Positions 46,401 through 55,678 of a stretch of 64,000 nt of DNA are shown here, in pieces. The notes under the pieces are model-generated. The model was not told where the DNA came from. It ran no database searches and saw only the letters and a program-made list of their open reading frames with translations. How positions within the stretch are numbered: the stretch's first letter is position 1; the number at the start of each line of letters is the position of its first letter. The position numbers and the translations under genes were made by a program. Origin of the DNA: Pseudoblastomonas marina (GTDB lineage Bacteria; Pseudomonadota; Alphaproteobacteria; Sphingomonadales; Sphingomonadaceae); assembly GCF_014641655.1 (NCBI RefSeq), contig NZ_BMID01000001.1, positions 62,001-126,000 on the forward strand. Reading direction: 5' to 3'.

Positions 46401-48216
46401 GCTCGTCGCCGCGTTCGACCATCGCGACATCTTCATCGATCCCGATCCCGATCCGGCAGTCAGCTGGAAGGAGCGCTCGCGCCTGTTCAAGCTCGGCCGG
46501 TCGAGCTGGAAGGATTACGACACGGCGAAGATTTCGGCGGGCGGCGGGGTGTTCTCGCGCTCGGAGAAGTCGATCGCATTGAGCGAGCAGGCGCGCAAGG
46601 CGCTGGGAATCGAGGACAAGTCGGTCGATCCCGAAGCGCTGATGCAGGCGATCCTCAAGGCACCCGCCGACCTGCTATGGTTCGGCGGCATCGGAACCTA
46701 TGTGAAGGCCAGCAGCGAGGCCAACAGCCAGGTCGGCGACCCGGCCAACGACGCGATCAGGGTCGACGGTTCGGAGTTGCGGGTCAAGGCGATCGGTGAA
46801 GGCGCCAATCTCGGCATCACGCAGGCCGGGCGCATCCAGTTCGCGCTCGAAGGAGGCCGGATCAACGCCGACTTCATCGACAATTCCGCCGGGGTCGATT
46901 GCTCGGACAACGAGGTCAATATCAAGATCGCGCTCGCCGCGGCGAAGCGCAATGGCGACCTGACCGAACAGCGCCGCGTCAACCTGCTCGAGAAGATGAC
47001 CGACGAGGTCGCCGAGATCGTGCTCGACGACAACCGTCTCCAGGCGCTCGCGCTGTCGATCGCCGAACGCGGCGGGGCGCAGGCGACCGGCTCCTATGTC
47101 CGCCTGGTCGAGGCGCTCGAAGATCGCGGCTATCTCGATCGCCGGACCGAAGGGATCGCCGACGGTGCCTCGCTGGTTCGCCGCGCCAATGACGGCCAGG
47201 GCCTGATGCGACCCGAACTCGCGGTGCTGCTGTCCTCGTCGAAACTCGTGCTGCAGGACGCGATCGAAGGCAGTCCGCTGCCCGAGGACCCGGCGCTCGA
47301 ACGCGAGTTGTTCGCCGCCTTCCCCGAACCGATGCGCAAGAAGTTCAAGGCCGAGATCGAAGGTCATCGTCTGCGGCGCGAGCTGATCGCGACCAAGCTT
47401 TCGAACCTGATCATCAACCGGATGGGGGTCAGCCACCCGTTCGAACTGGTCGAGGAAGAAGGCGTGACGCTGGCGCAGGTCGCGTCGGCCTTCGTCGCGG
47501 CTGACCGGTTGTTCGACCTGCCTGCGTTGTTCGAGCGGATCGAAGAGACGCCGATGGACGAACAGGCCCGGCTCGAACTGTTCGACCGCGTCGCCTGGGC
47601 GATCCGCACCCATATCGCCGACCTGCTGCGCAGTGGCGGCGGCGATTGCCATCCAAGCGAATTGGTGAAGAAGCTCTCGCCCGGCATCACCAAGCTCGAC
47701 AAGGCCAAGCAGCGGCTTCTCGCCGAGGAAGGCAAGGCCTATTCGAACCGCATCCGCACCAAGCTGAGCGAAGCCGGTGCACCGAGCGAACTGGTGGAGG
47801 AAATCGCCGAACTGTTCGAACTCGACGGCGCTGTCGGCCTCGTCCAGCTGGCCTGCGACAGCGATGTCCAGCCGGTGCAGCTGACCAAGGCCTTCATCCA
47901 GCTTGGCCGCGAACTGGGTCTCGACTGGGCGCAGACCACGGCCTCGCAGATGAATCCGTCCGACCCGTGGGAGCGGCTGCTGGTCGCGGGACTGGCACAG
48001 GATTTCCAGCACATGCGGCTGGCGTTCCTGCGCCGCGTCGGGCGCGGCAAGTTGGCGAAGGACCCGGTCAAGGCGGTGGACAACTGGTCGGACAAGCACG
48101 CCCCGGCGATCGCACAGTTCCGAGCCATGGTCGGCCGGGCGCAGAACGCGGTGCCCGTAACCGCGCCGATGCTCGCCCAGATCGCCAGCCAGGCGCGCAA
48201 CTTGCTGCTGCGCTAA
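43483..48216 (+). CDS. NAD-specific glutamate dehydrogenase, large (GDH180 class)
   Basis: Converts L-glutamate to 2-oxoglutarate for use of amino acids as carbon. The 1577-residue size is typical of the large alphaproteobacterial class. N-terminal ACT-like domains precede a catalytic core with MKAQRVKNAVIVPTGAKGGF (about residue 800-825) and ERVVIHDGEDPYF, and a Rossmann region near residue 900. Start at 43483 follows GGAG; a TTG 24 bases earlier has no good site. Followed after three bases by the FAD reductase. Confidence 0.96.
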   Translation: MAANKKAAAASGAKANTKRVPRKLAEEIGRRIAGSLLPDEPELTGKALDEAAKFTARTAMQRDADEPTFAIETISGSASERFMRIAIVNDDMPFLVDSIALTLANAGAAIHRLVHPVLCVERNAKGRLEDVPKNPAKDCRRESMIYIETDRIDAKHRHELEKAIASTLADTRAAVTDWPRMQELMAADAERLGDSESAALLQWLNAGNLTQLGHITRYRDGSHSDVLGICRKSSKSVLFDQSYDRAFKWFEDAADGSRSKGALIIKSNRLSKVHRQVPLDLFIVPVREQGKVTALSVHAGVWTSAALATTPTEIPVLRSRLGELIAKFDFDPGGHAGKALVHALRTLPHDLVIGFEADDLERIVTAMMSLTDRPRPKLSMVQAPLARHLFAFVWLPRDTMSTTVRKQIQDMLGDAADATLLDWSLTIEGGNLAMLRFVYDIRDGQKTPEEAPLDERLQAMVRGWSEAVEGELANHEESSRAAAIAARYAPAFPLGYRANYGPLEAATDIRRLRNLSDEQGADGAPMRGARLHRLPDDQGNRLRLKVYQKKGVLALSDAVPALENFGFRVLGEVPTRLEDGELGTIHDFELGLPVGVTAERLLERAEPIEAAIAEVLNGNDENDFFNSLIVATGLAAQEAEWLRAWFRYLRQTGMGFGLPTVVAALQHAPDVTRSLIALFRAQHDPDHGKDRDGAAKKARDAVRRGLVKVKAINDDRLLRLYSSTIDAILRTNAFAPLGEDALAFKFDSSKVPGLPKPLPWREIFVYSRRVEGIHLRAGPVARGGLRWSDRRDDFRTEVLGLMKAQRVKNAVIVPTGAKGGFYPKQLPDPSQDRDAWLAEGQASYEVFIRALLSITDNIVDDKVVHPERVVIHDGEDPYFVVAADKGTATYSDVANGIADDFGFWLDDAFASGGSKGYDHKAMGITARGAWVSVQRHFLEMGVNVQEDPIEVVGVGDMSGDVFGNGMLLSKAIKLVAAFDHRDIFIDPDPDPAVSWKERSRLFKLGRSSWKDYDTAKISAGGGVFSRSEKSIALSEQARKALGIEDKSVDPEALMQAILKAPADLLWFGGIGTYVKASSEANSQVGDPANDAIRVDGSELRVKAIGEGANLGITQAGRIQFALEGGRINADFIDNSAGVDCSDNEVNIKIALAAAKRNGDLTEQRRVNLLEKMTDEVAEIVLDDNRLQALALSIAERGGAQATGSYVRLVEALEDRGYLDRRTEGIADGASLVRRANDGQGLMRPELAVLLSSSKLVLQDAIEGSPLPEDPALERELFAAFPEPMRKKFKAEIEGHRLRRELIATKLSNLIINRMGVSHPFELVEEEGVTLAQVASAFVAADRLFDLPALFERIEETPMDEQARLELFDRVAWAIRTHIADLLRSGGGDCHPSELVKKLSPGITKLDKAKQRLLAEEGKAYSNRIRTKLSEAGAPSELVEEIAELFELDGAVGLVQLACDSDVQPVQLTKAFIQLGRELGLDWAQTTASQMNPSDPWERLLVAGLAQDFQHMRLAFLRRVGRGKLAKDPVKAVDNWSDKHAPAIAQFRAMVGRAQNAVPVTAPMLAQIASQARNLLLR

Positions 48217-48219
48217 ACG

Positions 48220-49446
48220 ATGGCGGACGCTGCCGATGTCGTGATCGTCGGGACCGGCCATGCCGGGGCCCAATGCGCGATCGCGCTGCGGCAGCGCGGC
48301 TTCGAAGGAACGGTGCGCCTGCTGGGGCGCGAGCCGGACCCGCCCTATGAGCGCCCGCCGCTGAGCAAGGAATACCTCGCCGGTGCCAAGCCGTTCGAAC
48401 GAATCCTGCTGCGGCCCGAGAATTTCTGGGCCGCCAAGGGGATCGACTGGCAGGGCGGAGCCGAGGTCGTCGGGGTCGATCCGGACGCTCGGACAGTCGA
48501 GCTGGCGAGCGGCGAGGAGCTTTCCTATGGCACGCTGGTCTGGGCCGCTGGCGGCGAGGCGCGGCGGCTGTCATGCCCCGGTGCGGACCTCGCAGGCGTC
48601 CATGCGATCCGCCACCGCACCGATACCGATGCGCTGCGCACCGCGATCGAGGCGGGCGCGGGCCGCGTGGCGGTGATCGGCGGCGGCTATATCGGCCTCG
48701 AGGCGGCGGCAGTGCTGCGCGGGCTCGGGATCGGGGTCACGGTGTTCGAGCAGGAAGACCGCCTGCTCAAGCGCGTCGCCGGGCGCGAGATTTCCGATTT
48801 CTACGCCGCCGAGCACGGTGCGCAGGGGGTGGATATCCGGCTCGGTGCAGAAGTGGTCGCGCTCGAGGGTGAAGGCGCCGTCACCGGCGTCCGCCTGGCA
48901 AGCGGAGAAACCGTCCCGACCGACCTTGTGATCGCCGGCATCGGGCTGGTGCCCAATATTGCACCCTTGCTGAGCGCCGGCGCGGTCGGCAGTGGCGGGG
49001 TCGATGTCGACGAGAACTGCCATACCTCGCTCGACCACGTCTATGCGATCGGTGATTGCGCGCTGCACGCCAACCGCTTCGCCGGCGGCGAGGTGATCCG
49101 GCTCGAGTCGGTCCAGAACGCCAACGACATGGCCAATACCGCCGCGCGCGCGATCGTGGACGAGCCGGTGCCCTACGATGCGGTGCCGTGGTTCTGGTCG
49201 AACCAGTACGACCTCAGGCTGCAGACGGTGGGGCTGTCGAACACGCATGACGAGCGTGTGCTGCGCGGCGATTCGGCCAGCCGCAGTTTTTCGGTGGTCT
49301 ACCTGCGGAATGGCCGCGTGGTGGCGCTCGACTGCGTCAACGCGACCCGCGACTATGCCCAGGGACGACGGCTGGTCGAAGCCGGAACGCAGGCGCCGGT
49401 CGAGGCGCTGGCCGATCCCGAGATCCCGCTCAAGTCGTTGCTGTAA
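48220..49446 (+). CDS. FAD/NAD-binding oxidoreductase, ferredoxin reductase type
   Basis: A 408-residue flavoprotein of the putidaredoxin/rhodocoxin reductase type: FAD site [12 protein letters not shown] (8-19), NADH site [16 protein letters not shown] (about 148-163), and the FAD signature VYAIGDCA. It would pass electrons from NADH to a ferredoxin for a P450. The CYP153 gene is 3.4 kb away; the ferredoxin gene is not in the window. Its 3' end overlaps queG by 17 bases on the other strand. Confidence 0.9.
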   Translation: MADAADVVIVGTGHAGAQCAIALRQRGFEGTVRLLGREPDPPYERPPLSKEYLAGAKPFERILLRPENFWAAKGIDWQGGAEVVGVDPDARTVELASGEELSYGTLVWAAGGEARRLSCPGADLAGVHAIRHRTDTDALRTAIEAGAGRVAVIGGGYIGLEAAAVLRGLGIGVTVFEQEDRLLKRVAGREISDFYAAEHGAQGVDIRLGAEVVALEGEGAVTGVRLASGETVPTDLVIAGIGLVPNIAPLLSAGAVGSGGVDVDENCHTSLDHVYAIGDCALHANRFAGGEVIRLESVQNANDMANTAARAIVDEPVPYDAVPWFWSNQYDLRLQTVGLSNTHDERVLRGDSASRSFSVVYLRNGRVVALDCVNATRDYAQGRRLVEAGTQAPVEALADPEIPLKSLL

Positions 49447-50542
49447 GCCGCGCGGCGGCCCATTCGGCCGCCTCGGCGACCACCGGATCGGGGTCTTCGC
49501 GCAATACGCCGACCTGATCGAGCAATCCGTCTTCCCCGCTGTTCCCCGCCGCGATCAGGCAATTGCGCACGAAGCGATTGCGCCCGATCCGCTTGATCGG
49601 CGAGCCCGAAAACAGCGAACGGAAGCCTGCATCGTCGAGCGCGAGGAACTCGGCGAGGCGCGGCGCGACGAGTTCGGCCCGGGGGAGGAATTCCTTCCAC
49701 CGGTGCGCGGTGTCGGCAAACTTGTTCCACGGACACACGGCGAGGCAATCGTCGCAGCCATAGATGCGATTGCCCATCGCTACACGGAATTCCTCGGGAA
49801 TCGGCCCGGCATGTTCGATCGTGAGGTAGGAAATGCAGCGCCGCGCATCGAGCCTGTAAGGTGCGGGGAAGGCATCGGTCGGGCAGGCGCGCTGGCACTC
49901 GTCGCACGAGCCGCAGCGGTCGGTGTGCTCCGCGTCGGGCACGAAAGGCAGGTCCGAATAGACCGCGCCGAGGAAGAGCCAGCTGCCGTGCGCGCGGCTG
50001 ACGAGGTTGGTGTGTTTGCCCTGCCAGCCCAGCCCCGCCTTCTGGCCGAGCGGCTTTTCCATCACCGGCGCGGTGTCGACGAACACCTTGACCTGTCGCT
50101 CGCCAAGTTCCGCCTTCGCCGCTTCGGCGACCAGCCACCGCGCCAGTGCCTTCAGCTTCTTCTTCACCGCGTCGTGATAGTCGCGCCCCTGCGCGTACAC
50201 CGAGATCCGCGCGCGGTCGGGTTCGTCCTCCAGCGTGAGCGGATCGGTCGACGGCGCGTAGCTCGCTCCCAACGCGATCACGCTCTGCGCATCGGGCCAG
50301 AGCGATTGCGGGCCCTGTCGCTGGTGCGCGCGCGATTCCATCCACCCCATTTCGCCATGCATGCCTTCGCCGATCCATGCATGCAGCCGCGCGCCCGTCG
50401 CCGGATCGTCTTCCGCCGCAGCAAAGCCGACCGCATCGAAACCGAGCCGCAACGCCTCTTCGCGCAGGCGATCCTGTAGCGCCGCGAGGCTGTCGGGCGA
50501 TGGAGCTTTAACCTTTGGCGCGCTAGGAGCAGTCATAGGCAT
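49430..50542 (-). CDS. queG: Epoxyqueuosine reductase
   Basis: Last step of queuosine tRNA modification. The 370-residue protein carries two 4Fe-4S motifs [12 protein letters not shown] (about 205-216) and [11 protein letters not shown] (about 262-272), the cobalamin-binding start region, and the conserved GKHTNLVS and SWLFLGAV. Two in-frame ATGs at 50542 and 50536; the first is given. Convergent with the reductase and divergent from the ABC genes. Confidence 0.96.
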   Translation of the reverse strand: MPMTAPSAPKVKAPSPDSLAALQDRLREEALRLGFDAVGFAAAEDDPATGARLHAWIGEGMHGEMGWMESRAHQRQGPQSLWPDAQSVIALGASYAPSTDPLTLEDEPDRARISVYAQGRDYHDAVKKKLKALARWLVAEAAKAELGERQVKVFVDTAPVMEKPLGQKAGLGWQGKHTNLVSRAHGSWLFLGAVYSDLPFVPDAEHTDRCGSCDECQRACPTDAFPAPYRLDARRCISYLTIEHAGPIPEEFRVAMGNRIYGCDDCLAVCPWNKFADTAHRWKEFLPRAELVAPRLAEFLALDDAGFRSLFSGSPIKRIGRNRFVRNCLIAAGNSGEDGLLDQVGVLREDPDPVVAEAAEWAAARLTATT

Positions 50543-50563
50543 GATGGGCTAGACAGGACGGGC

Positions 50564-51517
50564 ATGGTGCACAAGCTGGCGATCGAGGCCGAGGGGCTGC
50601 TCAAGCGCTTCGAAGGGACCCTCGCGGTCTCGGGCGTCGATCTCGCCGTGCCCGAAGGCGCGATCTACGGCATCCTCGGCCCCAACGGTGCGGGCAAGAC
50701 CACCACGATCCGCATGCTCCTGGGGATTATCGACCCCGACGAAGGGTGGCGTACGCTGCTCGGTTCTGACGATCCGGTCTCCATGGCGCATGCGGTGGGC
50801 TACCTGCCCGAGGAACGCGGGCTCTATCCCGCCATGAAGGCATACGAGGCGATCGCTTTCATGGGCGCGCTGCGGGGTTTGTCGCTCGACGAGGGGCGGC
50901 GACGCGGACGCGAACTGCTCGAAGGGTATGGTCTCGGCTATGCGGCGGACCGACAGGTGCGGCAATTGTCGAAAGGCATGGCGCAGACCGTGCAATTGCT
51001 CGGCACGCTGGTGCACCGGCCACGCCTCGTCGTGTTCGACGAGCCGTTCTCGGGCCTCGACGCGATCAACCAGGGCAAGCTCGAACTGCTGATCCGCGAT
51101 CTCGCCAAGGAAGGCACCACCGTGATCTTCTCGACCCACGTCATCGCGCACGCAGAGCGGTTGTGCGACGAGGTGGCGATCATCGCGGGCGGCGAAGTGC
51201 CGTTCGCCGGGCCGGTCGACGAGGCGCGCGACCGCATCCGCCCCCGCGTGCGGCTTGAGACGGCGGCGCGCGACGGTCGCTGGCGCGATGCCCTGCCCGA
51301 AGGCACCCGGCCCGAAGGCGCATTCTGGAATTTCGAACTGCCCGAAACCGGGGTCGAGCCGTTGCTGCGCGCGCTGATCGAAGGCGAGGCGGGGATCCAG
51401 TCGCTGTCGATCGAGCGCGCCGGCCTGCACGACGCCTTCGTCGAGATAGCGGGCGAGGCGGCGGCGCGCCAACTCGAAGCGGATATGGCCCATGAAGTGG
51501 GGAGCGAAACCAGATGA
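50564..51517 (+). CDS. ABC transporter ATP-binding protein (NatA-like)
   Basis: A 317-residue ATPase: Walker A GPNGAGKTTT (about 39-48), a signature QLSKGMAQ in place of LSGGQ, Walker B RLVVFDEPFSGLD, and H-loop STHVIAHAE. The C-terminal extension after about residue 225 is characteristic of ABC-2 exporters. Coupled to the permease by ATGA. Substrate unknown; NatAB-type sodium efflux is the nearest family style. Confidence 0.92.
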   Translation: MVHKLAIEAEGLLKRFEGTLAVSGVDLAVPEGAIYGILGPNGAGKTTTIRMLLGIIDPDEGWRTLLGSDDPVSMAHAVGYLPEERGLYPAMKAYEAIAFMGALRGLSLDEGRRRGRELLEGYGLGYAADRQVRQLSKGMAQTVQLLGTLVHRPRLVVFDEPFSGLDAINQGKLELLIRDLAKEGTTVIFSTHVIAHAERLCDEVAIIAGGEVPFAGPVDEARDRIRPRVRLETAARDGRWRDALPEGTRPEGAFWNFELPETGVEPLLRALIEGEAGIQSLSIERAGLHDAFVEIAGEAAARQLEADMAHEVGSETR

Positions 51518-52758
51518 CCGACGGGCGCATCGAGGAGCACACCGGCCGCCTCACTCGCTGGCAGGCGGCGATGGTCATCGCGCGGCGCGATTTCTTCGCC
51601 ATCCTGTTCAGCAGGACCTTCATCTTCTTCCTGCTCGGTCCGCTCTTCCCCATCGTGGTCGGCGTGCTGGCGGGCGGGATCGGGTCGTCGGTACGCGATC
51701 AGGTCGACCAGCCCGAGCTCGGGGTGATGCTCGATGCCGGAGCGACGATCCGGCTCGGTGAGGCACATGCCCGGCTCTACCCGCAGATGGGCGGCGCCCT
51801 GCCCGCGATCCAGCGGGTCGAGCCGGCCGATCCGCGAACCGCCTTGCAGGACAATGCGCGCAATCTCGGCGCAATACTTTCGGGGTCGATCGAGCAGCCG
51901 GTGCTCGTGGGGACGCAGGACCAGATCGCGAGCTGGCACGGCCCGGTCGGCCTGCTGCTCGCCGAAGCCATACGCGAGGGCGCGCCGCCAGAGCGCCCCG
52001 CGATCGCACTCGTCCCGACCGCCACGAGCACCGCCGACGTCACCCGCTCGCGGCTCGTCACCGCGCAATCGGGACAGGTGCTGCTGTTCCTGCTGATCAT
52101 GTTGCTGGCGGGGATGGTCCTGTCCAACCTCGTCGAGGAAAAGGGCAACAAGGTGATCGAGATCCTCGCCGCGGCGATCCCGATGGAATCGGTGTTCCTC
52201 GGAAAGCTGTTCGCGATGCTCGCCGTCTCGATGGTCGGGATCGTGGTGTGGCTCGGCGTGGGGGGCGCGATCTATCTCGGCGCGGGCAACAGCATTCCGG
52301 TGCTGCCCGAACCGGCGGTCGGCTGGCCGCTCTTCATCGCCTTCGGGGTGGTCTATTTTTCGATGGGCTACCTCCTGCTCGGTTCGCTGTTTCTCGCGAT
52401 CGGGTCGCTCGCGACCACGGTGCGCGAGGTGCAGACGCTATCGATGCCGGTCACCATGCTCCAGCTCGTGGTTTTCTTCTTCGCCAGCTATGCGCTCGCA
52501 GCGACGGGCACTTGGGTCGAATGGTTCGCGATTCTCTTCCCCTTCAGCTCGCCCTTCGCGATGTTCGCGCGCGCGGCGATCGATCCGGTGCTGTGGCCGC
52601 ACCTGCTGGCGATCGGCTGGCAGGCGGCGAGCGTCGCACTGTTCGTGACCATCGGCGCGCGCCTGTTCCGCCGCTGGGTGATGAAGAGCGGCCCGCGCGG
52701 CGCGAAGAAGCGCAGCGCCTGGTCCCGGCTATTCGGTCGCAAAACGAAACTGACTTGA
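51514..52758 (+). CDS. ABC-2 family permease (NatB-like)
   Basis: A 414-residue permease with an N-terminal helix, a periplasmic domain (about residues 60-180), and six C-terminal helices (the segment LLFLLIMLLAGMVLSNLVEEKGNK is typical of ABC2_membrane_3). Partner of the ATPase at 50564, with which it overlaps. Followed 42 bases later by CYP153, but a common transcript is not certain. Confidence 0.9.
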   Translation: MTDGRIEEHTGRLTRWQAAMVIARRDFFAILFSRTFIFFLLGPLFPIVVGVLAGGIGSSVRDQVDQPELGVMLDAGATIRLGEAHARLYPQMGGALPAIQRVEPADPRTALQDNARNLGAILSGSIEQPVLVGTQDQIASWHGPVGLLLAEAIREGAPPERPAIALVPTATSTADVTRSRLVTAQSGQVLLFLLIMLLAGMVLSNLVEEKGNKVIEILAAAIPMESVFLGKLFAMLAVSMVGIVVWLGVGGAIYLGAGNSIPVLPEPAVGWPLFIAFGVVYFSMGYLLLGSLFLAIGSLATTVREVQTLSMPVTMLQLVVFFFASYALAATGTWVEWFAILFPFSSPFAMFARAAIDPVLWPHLLAIGWQAASVALFVTIGARLFRRWVMKSGPRGAKKRSAWSRLFGRKTKLT

Positions 52759-52800
52759 CTCGGGGGCCCGCCCGGCATCATTCCTGCAGGGGGAGAGACC

Positions 52801-54126
52801 ATGACCGATCAAGCGCACGCCTATCCGGGTGAGTACCGTTCCGCGCCGACCGCCTATGCGGCGCTGAGCGAGTATCTCGAGAACCATCCGGACCACCAGC
52901 TGCACCATCCGCACCCGTTCGATGTCAGCCGCTCGGACATCTATCTCGAGGATCGATGGCAGCCGATCTTTGCCGAGATGCGCGCCATGGGCCCGCTCCA
53001 CTATGTCGACGAAAGCCCGTTCCGGCCGCATTGGAACGTGGTCTCGCACAAGGCGATCGCGCATGTCGAAGCGCTGCCCGACCTGTTCTCCTCCTCGTGG
53101 GAATATGGCGGGATCACCATCCTCGACCGGGCCGAGGACGTCGCACCCGAAGAAGCTTTCGAACTGCCGATGTTCATCGCCATGGACCGGCCCGAACACA
53201 CCGCACAGCGCCGTACCGTCTCCCCCGCCTTCACCCCTACCGAGATGAAGCGGCTCGAGGAAAGCATCCGCCGCCGCACCGGAGCATTGCTCGACAGCCT
53301 GCCGATCAGCGAGCAGTTCGACTGGGTCGAGAAGGTCTCGATCGAGCTCACCACGCAGATGCTGGCGATCCTGTTCGGATTTCCATGGCAGGACCGCCAC
53401 CTGCTGACCTACTGGTCCGACTGGGCGGGCGACACCGAGCTAGCCACCGTGCGCGAACTCGACAAGCTGCGGCAGGACATCCTGCGCGAGATGGGCAGCT
53501 ATTTCGGGCAGCTCTGGTCCGATCGCGCCAAGGGCGAACAGGGCAAGGACCTGATCTCGATGATGATCCGCTCGGACAGCATGAACCACATGAGCCCGCA
53601 GGAGTTTATCGGCAATCTCGTGCTCCTGATCGTCGGCGGCAACGATACTACCCGCAACACGATGAGCGGCATCGTCCACGCGTTTCACGAATTTCCCGAA
53701 CAGCGCATCGCGTTCGAGAACGACAGCTCGCTGATCCCCAACGCGGTGCAGGAATGCATCCGCTACCAGACCCCGCTCGCGCATATGCGCCGGACCGCGA
53801 CCGAGGATACCGAACTGTTCGGCAAGAAGATCGCCAAGGGCGACAAGCTGGTGCTGTGGTATCTCTCCGCCAATCGCGACGAGGAGGTATTCGAGAATCC
53901 CGACCAGCTCGATATCCGGCGCGAAAATGCGCGACGCCATCTGGCCTTCGGATACGGCATCCACCGCTGCGTCGGCGCGCGGCTGGCCGAGCTCCAATTG
54001 CGGGTGCTGCTCGAAGAGATGCACAAGCGGCGGCTCCACGCCAACGTCACCGGCAAGGTCGAGCGCACGCGCGCCAATTTCGTCCACGGTTTCCGCAAGC
54101 TCGAGGTCGAACTCAAGCGCTTCTGA
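52801..54126 (+). CDS. Cytochrome P450 CYP153-type alkane/fatty-acid terminal hydroxylase
   Basis: Soluble heme monooxygenase of 441 residues. The I-helix motif VGGNDTTRNTMSG (278-290), ExxR Glu318/Arg321, heme ligand Cys390 in FGYGIHRC, and the end motif NFVHGFRKL are CYP153A features, a family that hydroxylates alkanes or fatty acids at the terminal carbon. It needs a ferredoxin and reductase; a suitable reductase is at 48220. RBS GGGGGAGAGA precedes the ATG. Confidence 0.93.
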   Translation: MTDQAHAYPGEYRSAPTAYAALSEYLENHPDHQLHHPHPFDVSRSDIYLEDRWQPIFAEMRAMGPLHYVDESPFRPHWNVVSHKAIAHVEALPDLFSSSWEYGGITILDRAEDVAPEEAFELPMFIAMDRPEHTAQRRTVSPAFTPTEMKRLEESIRRRTGALLDSLPISEQFDWVEKVSIELTTQMLAILFGFPWQDRHLLTYWSDWAGDTELATVRELDKLRQDILREMGSYFGQLWSDRAKGEQGKDLISMMIRSDSMNHMSPQEFIGNLVLLIVGGNDTTRNTMSGIVHAFHEFPEQRIAFENDSSLIPNAVQECIRYQTPLAHMRRTATEDTELFGKKIAKGDKLVLWYLSANRDEEVFENPDQLDIRRENARRHLAFGYGIHRCVGARLAELQLRVLLEEMHKRRLHANVTGKVERTRANFVHGFRKLEVELKRF

Positions 54127-54164
54127 ACTGAAACCAAACTGCGTCCCGTTCCGTATCTAGGAGT

Positions 54165-54665
54165 ATGACGACGCGAAAATTCCACTTCACCCGCCGCAAG
54201 GCGCTCGGGCTGGCGGGCACCGGTGCACTGCTCGGTTTCGTCGCCTTCTCGTCGGGAAGCCCGGTTTCTGCCAAGGGCTTCCCGGTCCGGCGGAGCGAGG
54301 CCGAATGGCGCCGGCGGCTCACGAGGCAGCAATTCTACATCCTGCGCGAAGCCGGCACCGAGCTGCCCCATTCGTCGCCGCTCAACGACGAGAAGCGCAA
54401 GGGAACCTATCACTGCCGGGGCTGCAACAATGCGGTGTTCTCGTCGACGGCCAAGTATGAAAGCGGGACCGGCTGGCCGAGCTTTTGGAAGCCGATCCGC
54501 GGCGCGGTCGGCACCGAAGCAGATTACCGGCTGGTGGTCCCGCGCACCGAGGTCCATTGCGCCGATTGCGGCGGGCATCTCGGACACGTCTTCGACGACG
54601 GGCCGAAGCCCACCGGCAAGCGCTGGTGCATGAACGGCGCGGCGATGAAGTTCAGGCCTGCATGA
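54165..54665 (+). CDS. msrB: Peptide-methionine (R)-S-oxide reductase, Tat-exported
   Basis: Repairs methionine-R-sulfoxide in exported proteins. The 166-residue protein has a twin-arginine signal (RRKALGLAG, Arg10/11), zinc cysteines Cys84/87 and Cys132/135, and the catalytic Cys155 in RWCMNGAA. The SxxS/Tat start marks it as a periplasmic form. Ends 16 bases before the PilZ gene on the other strand. Confidence 0.95.
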   Translation: MTTRKFHFTRRKALGLAGTGALLGFVAFSSGSPVSAKGFPVRRSEAEWRRRLTRQQFYILREAGTELPHSSPLNDEKRKGTYHCRGCNNAVFSSTAKYESGTGWPSFWKPIRGAVGTEADYRLVVPRTEVHCADCGGHLGHVFDDGPKPTGKRWCMNGAAMKFRPA

Positions 54666-54681
54666 CGGCGCAGGCGGTGAC

Positions 54682-55359
54682 CTAGCCGGTCGCCTCGATC
54701 TGCGTCGGGGTGATATCGGCCGACCCTTCTTCGTTCGAGCCCTTCCCGCGCTGGAGCTGGCTGGCGAGAAGTGCGAGTTCGTCGAAACGGAAGGTATCGT
54801 CGAATACGAGGCCGCAGGTATCGCCCTTGCGCCAGCGGACCTGCGCGGCGACGGTCCGAAGACCCTTGATCTCGAGCCGCAAGCGCTGGTCGCGGGCCAG
54901 GGGGTGCTGCGTCTCGATCCGCGCGCCCTGCTGCGAGAGGTTGAATACCTTCGCCGAAACCTTCTGGATCCCGACAAGGATATGCGTTTCGAGCGCAAGT
55001 TTGAGCCGAACGCCGCGCTTGGGATAGGGGGTCAGCTCGTTGATCAGTTCCTCGAGCTCGATTTCCCGGGCGAAGCGGAAGCCGGCTTCGCTCTCGTTCT
55101 CCCACATCTTCTCGACATCGTAGCAAAGCTCCGAGGCAAGCTCGAGCTGCATCTCCTTCGCGTCGGGGAGCTTGTGGTAGATCTTGGCGCGGAATCCGGT
55201 GGTCGAGGCATCGCGCAGGACGCACAGGAACTCACCCTTGGGAGTCACCAGCTTGCCGGTGCGCATCAGCAGGCGCAGGCGCTCTGCGCCACGCTGGTCC
55301 CGCGCGTCGGCCGGCACGTCCGAATCTTCTGAATTGTGATGAACCCCGGAGGTGTCCAC
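54682..55359 (-). CDS. Tandem PilZ domain protein (c-di-GMP receptor candidate)
   Basis: A 225-residue protein with two PilZ domains. The first (about residues 24-110) has RGAER followed by DASTTG, the two halves of the c-di-GMP site. The second (about residues 130-205) keeps NLSQQG but has a degraded arginine motif (KRGVR). The start is GTG at 55359, supported by AGGAG six bases upstream; a TTG at 55410 is not. Possibly a regulator of motility or exopolysaccharide. Confidence 0.87.
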   Translation of the reverse strand: MDTSGVHHNSEDSDVPADARDQRGAERLRLLMRTGKLVTPKGEFLCVLRDASTTGFRAKIYHKLPDAKEMQLELASELCYDVEKMWENESEAGFRFAREIELEELINELTPYPKRGVRLKLALETHILVGIQKVSAKVFNLSQQGARIETQHPLARDQRLRLEIKGLRTVAAQVRWRKGDTCGLVFDDTFRFDELALLASQLQRGKGSNEEGSADITPTQIEATG

Positions 55360-55486
55360 GCGGTGCTCCTGAACGTATCCCCTTGCGCGGAAATCGCCAC
55401 GCGGAAGCAAGGGTTACGTCTGACTGGTTAACACTCGGCAAACGCCGCGCTGACGCAGAACGCGTAACCCGATCGGCAGCCCGCTG

Positions 55487-55520
55487 AAAAACCGGCGAAC
55501 GCCCGTGCGACCGGGCCCGG
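55487..55520 (-). terminator. Candidate terminator after tRNA-Leu
   Basis: On the minus strand a GCCCG/CGGGC stem with an outer CCGG pair (with a 5-base bulge) is followed by GGTTTTTC. It lies just past the tRNA 3' end. The stem is interrupted, so this is a moderate call. Confidence 0.5.
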
Positions 55521-55535
55521 CGCCGCGATTTCCGG

Positions 55536-55620
55536 TGGTGCGGGTGGTGGGACTCGAACCCACACGATCAAGGATCAGGGGATTTTAAGTCCCCGGCGTC
55601 TACCATTCCGCCACACCCGC
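55536..55620 (-). tRNA. tRNA-Leu (anticodon UAA)
   Basis: Cloverleaf with acceptor GCGGGTG/CACCCGC, anticodon stem GGGGA-CTTAAAA-TCCCC giving anticodon TAA, a long variable arm as in class II tRNAs, TTCGAGTC in the T-loop, discriminator A and encoded CCA. Total 85 bases. It lies 58 bases after ihfB on the same strand. Confidence 0.97.
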
Positions 55621-55678
55621 ACACCGCGGCGGGCCTAGCGGGTGCGAACGCTATCTGTCTATCGGGGAAGCGAAAGCC

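Noticed and set aside
55463-55486. A second GTAACC motif near the tRNA-Leu
   Set aside because: At 16 bases downstream it reads GAAA rather than CGAA and no plus-strand gene follows.
55536-55620. The tRNA-Leu as an integration site
   Set aside because: No integrase, no duplicated tRNA 3' end and no change of base composition or gene type beside it.
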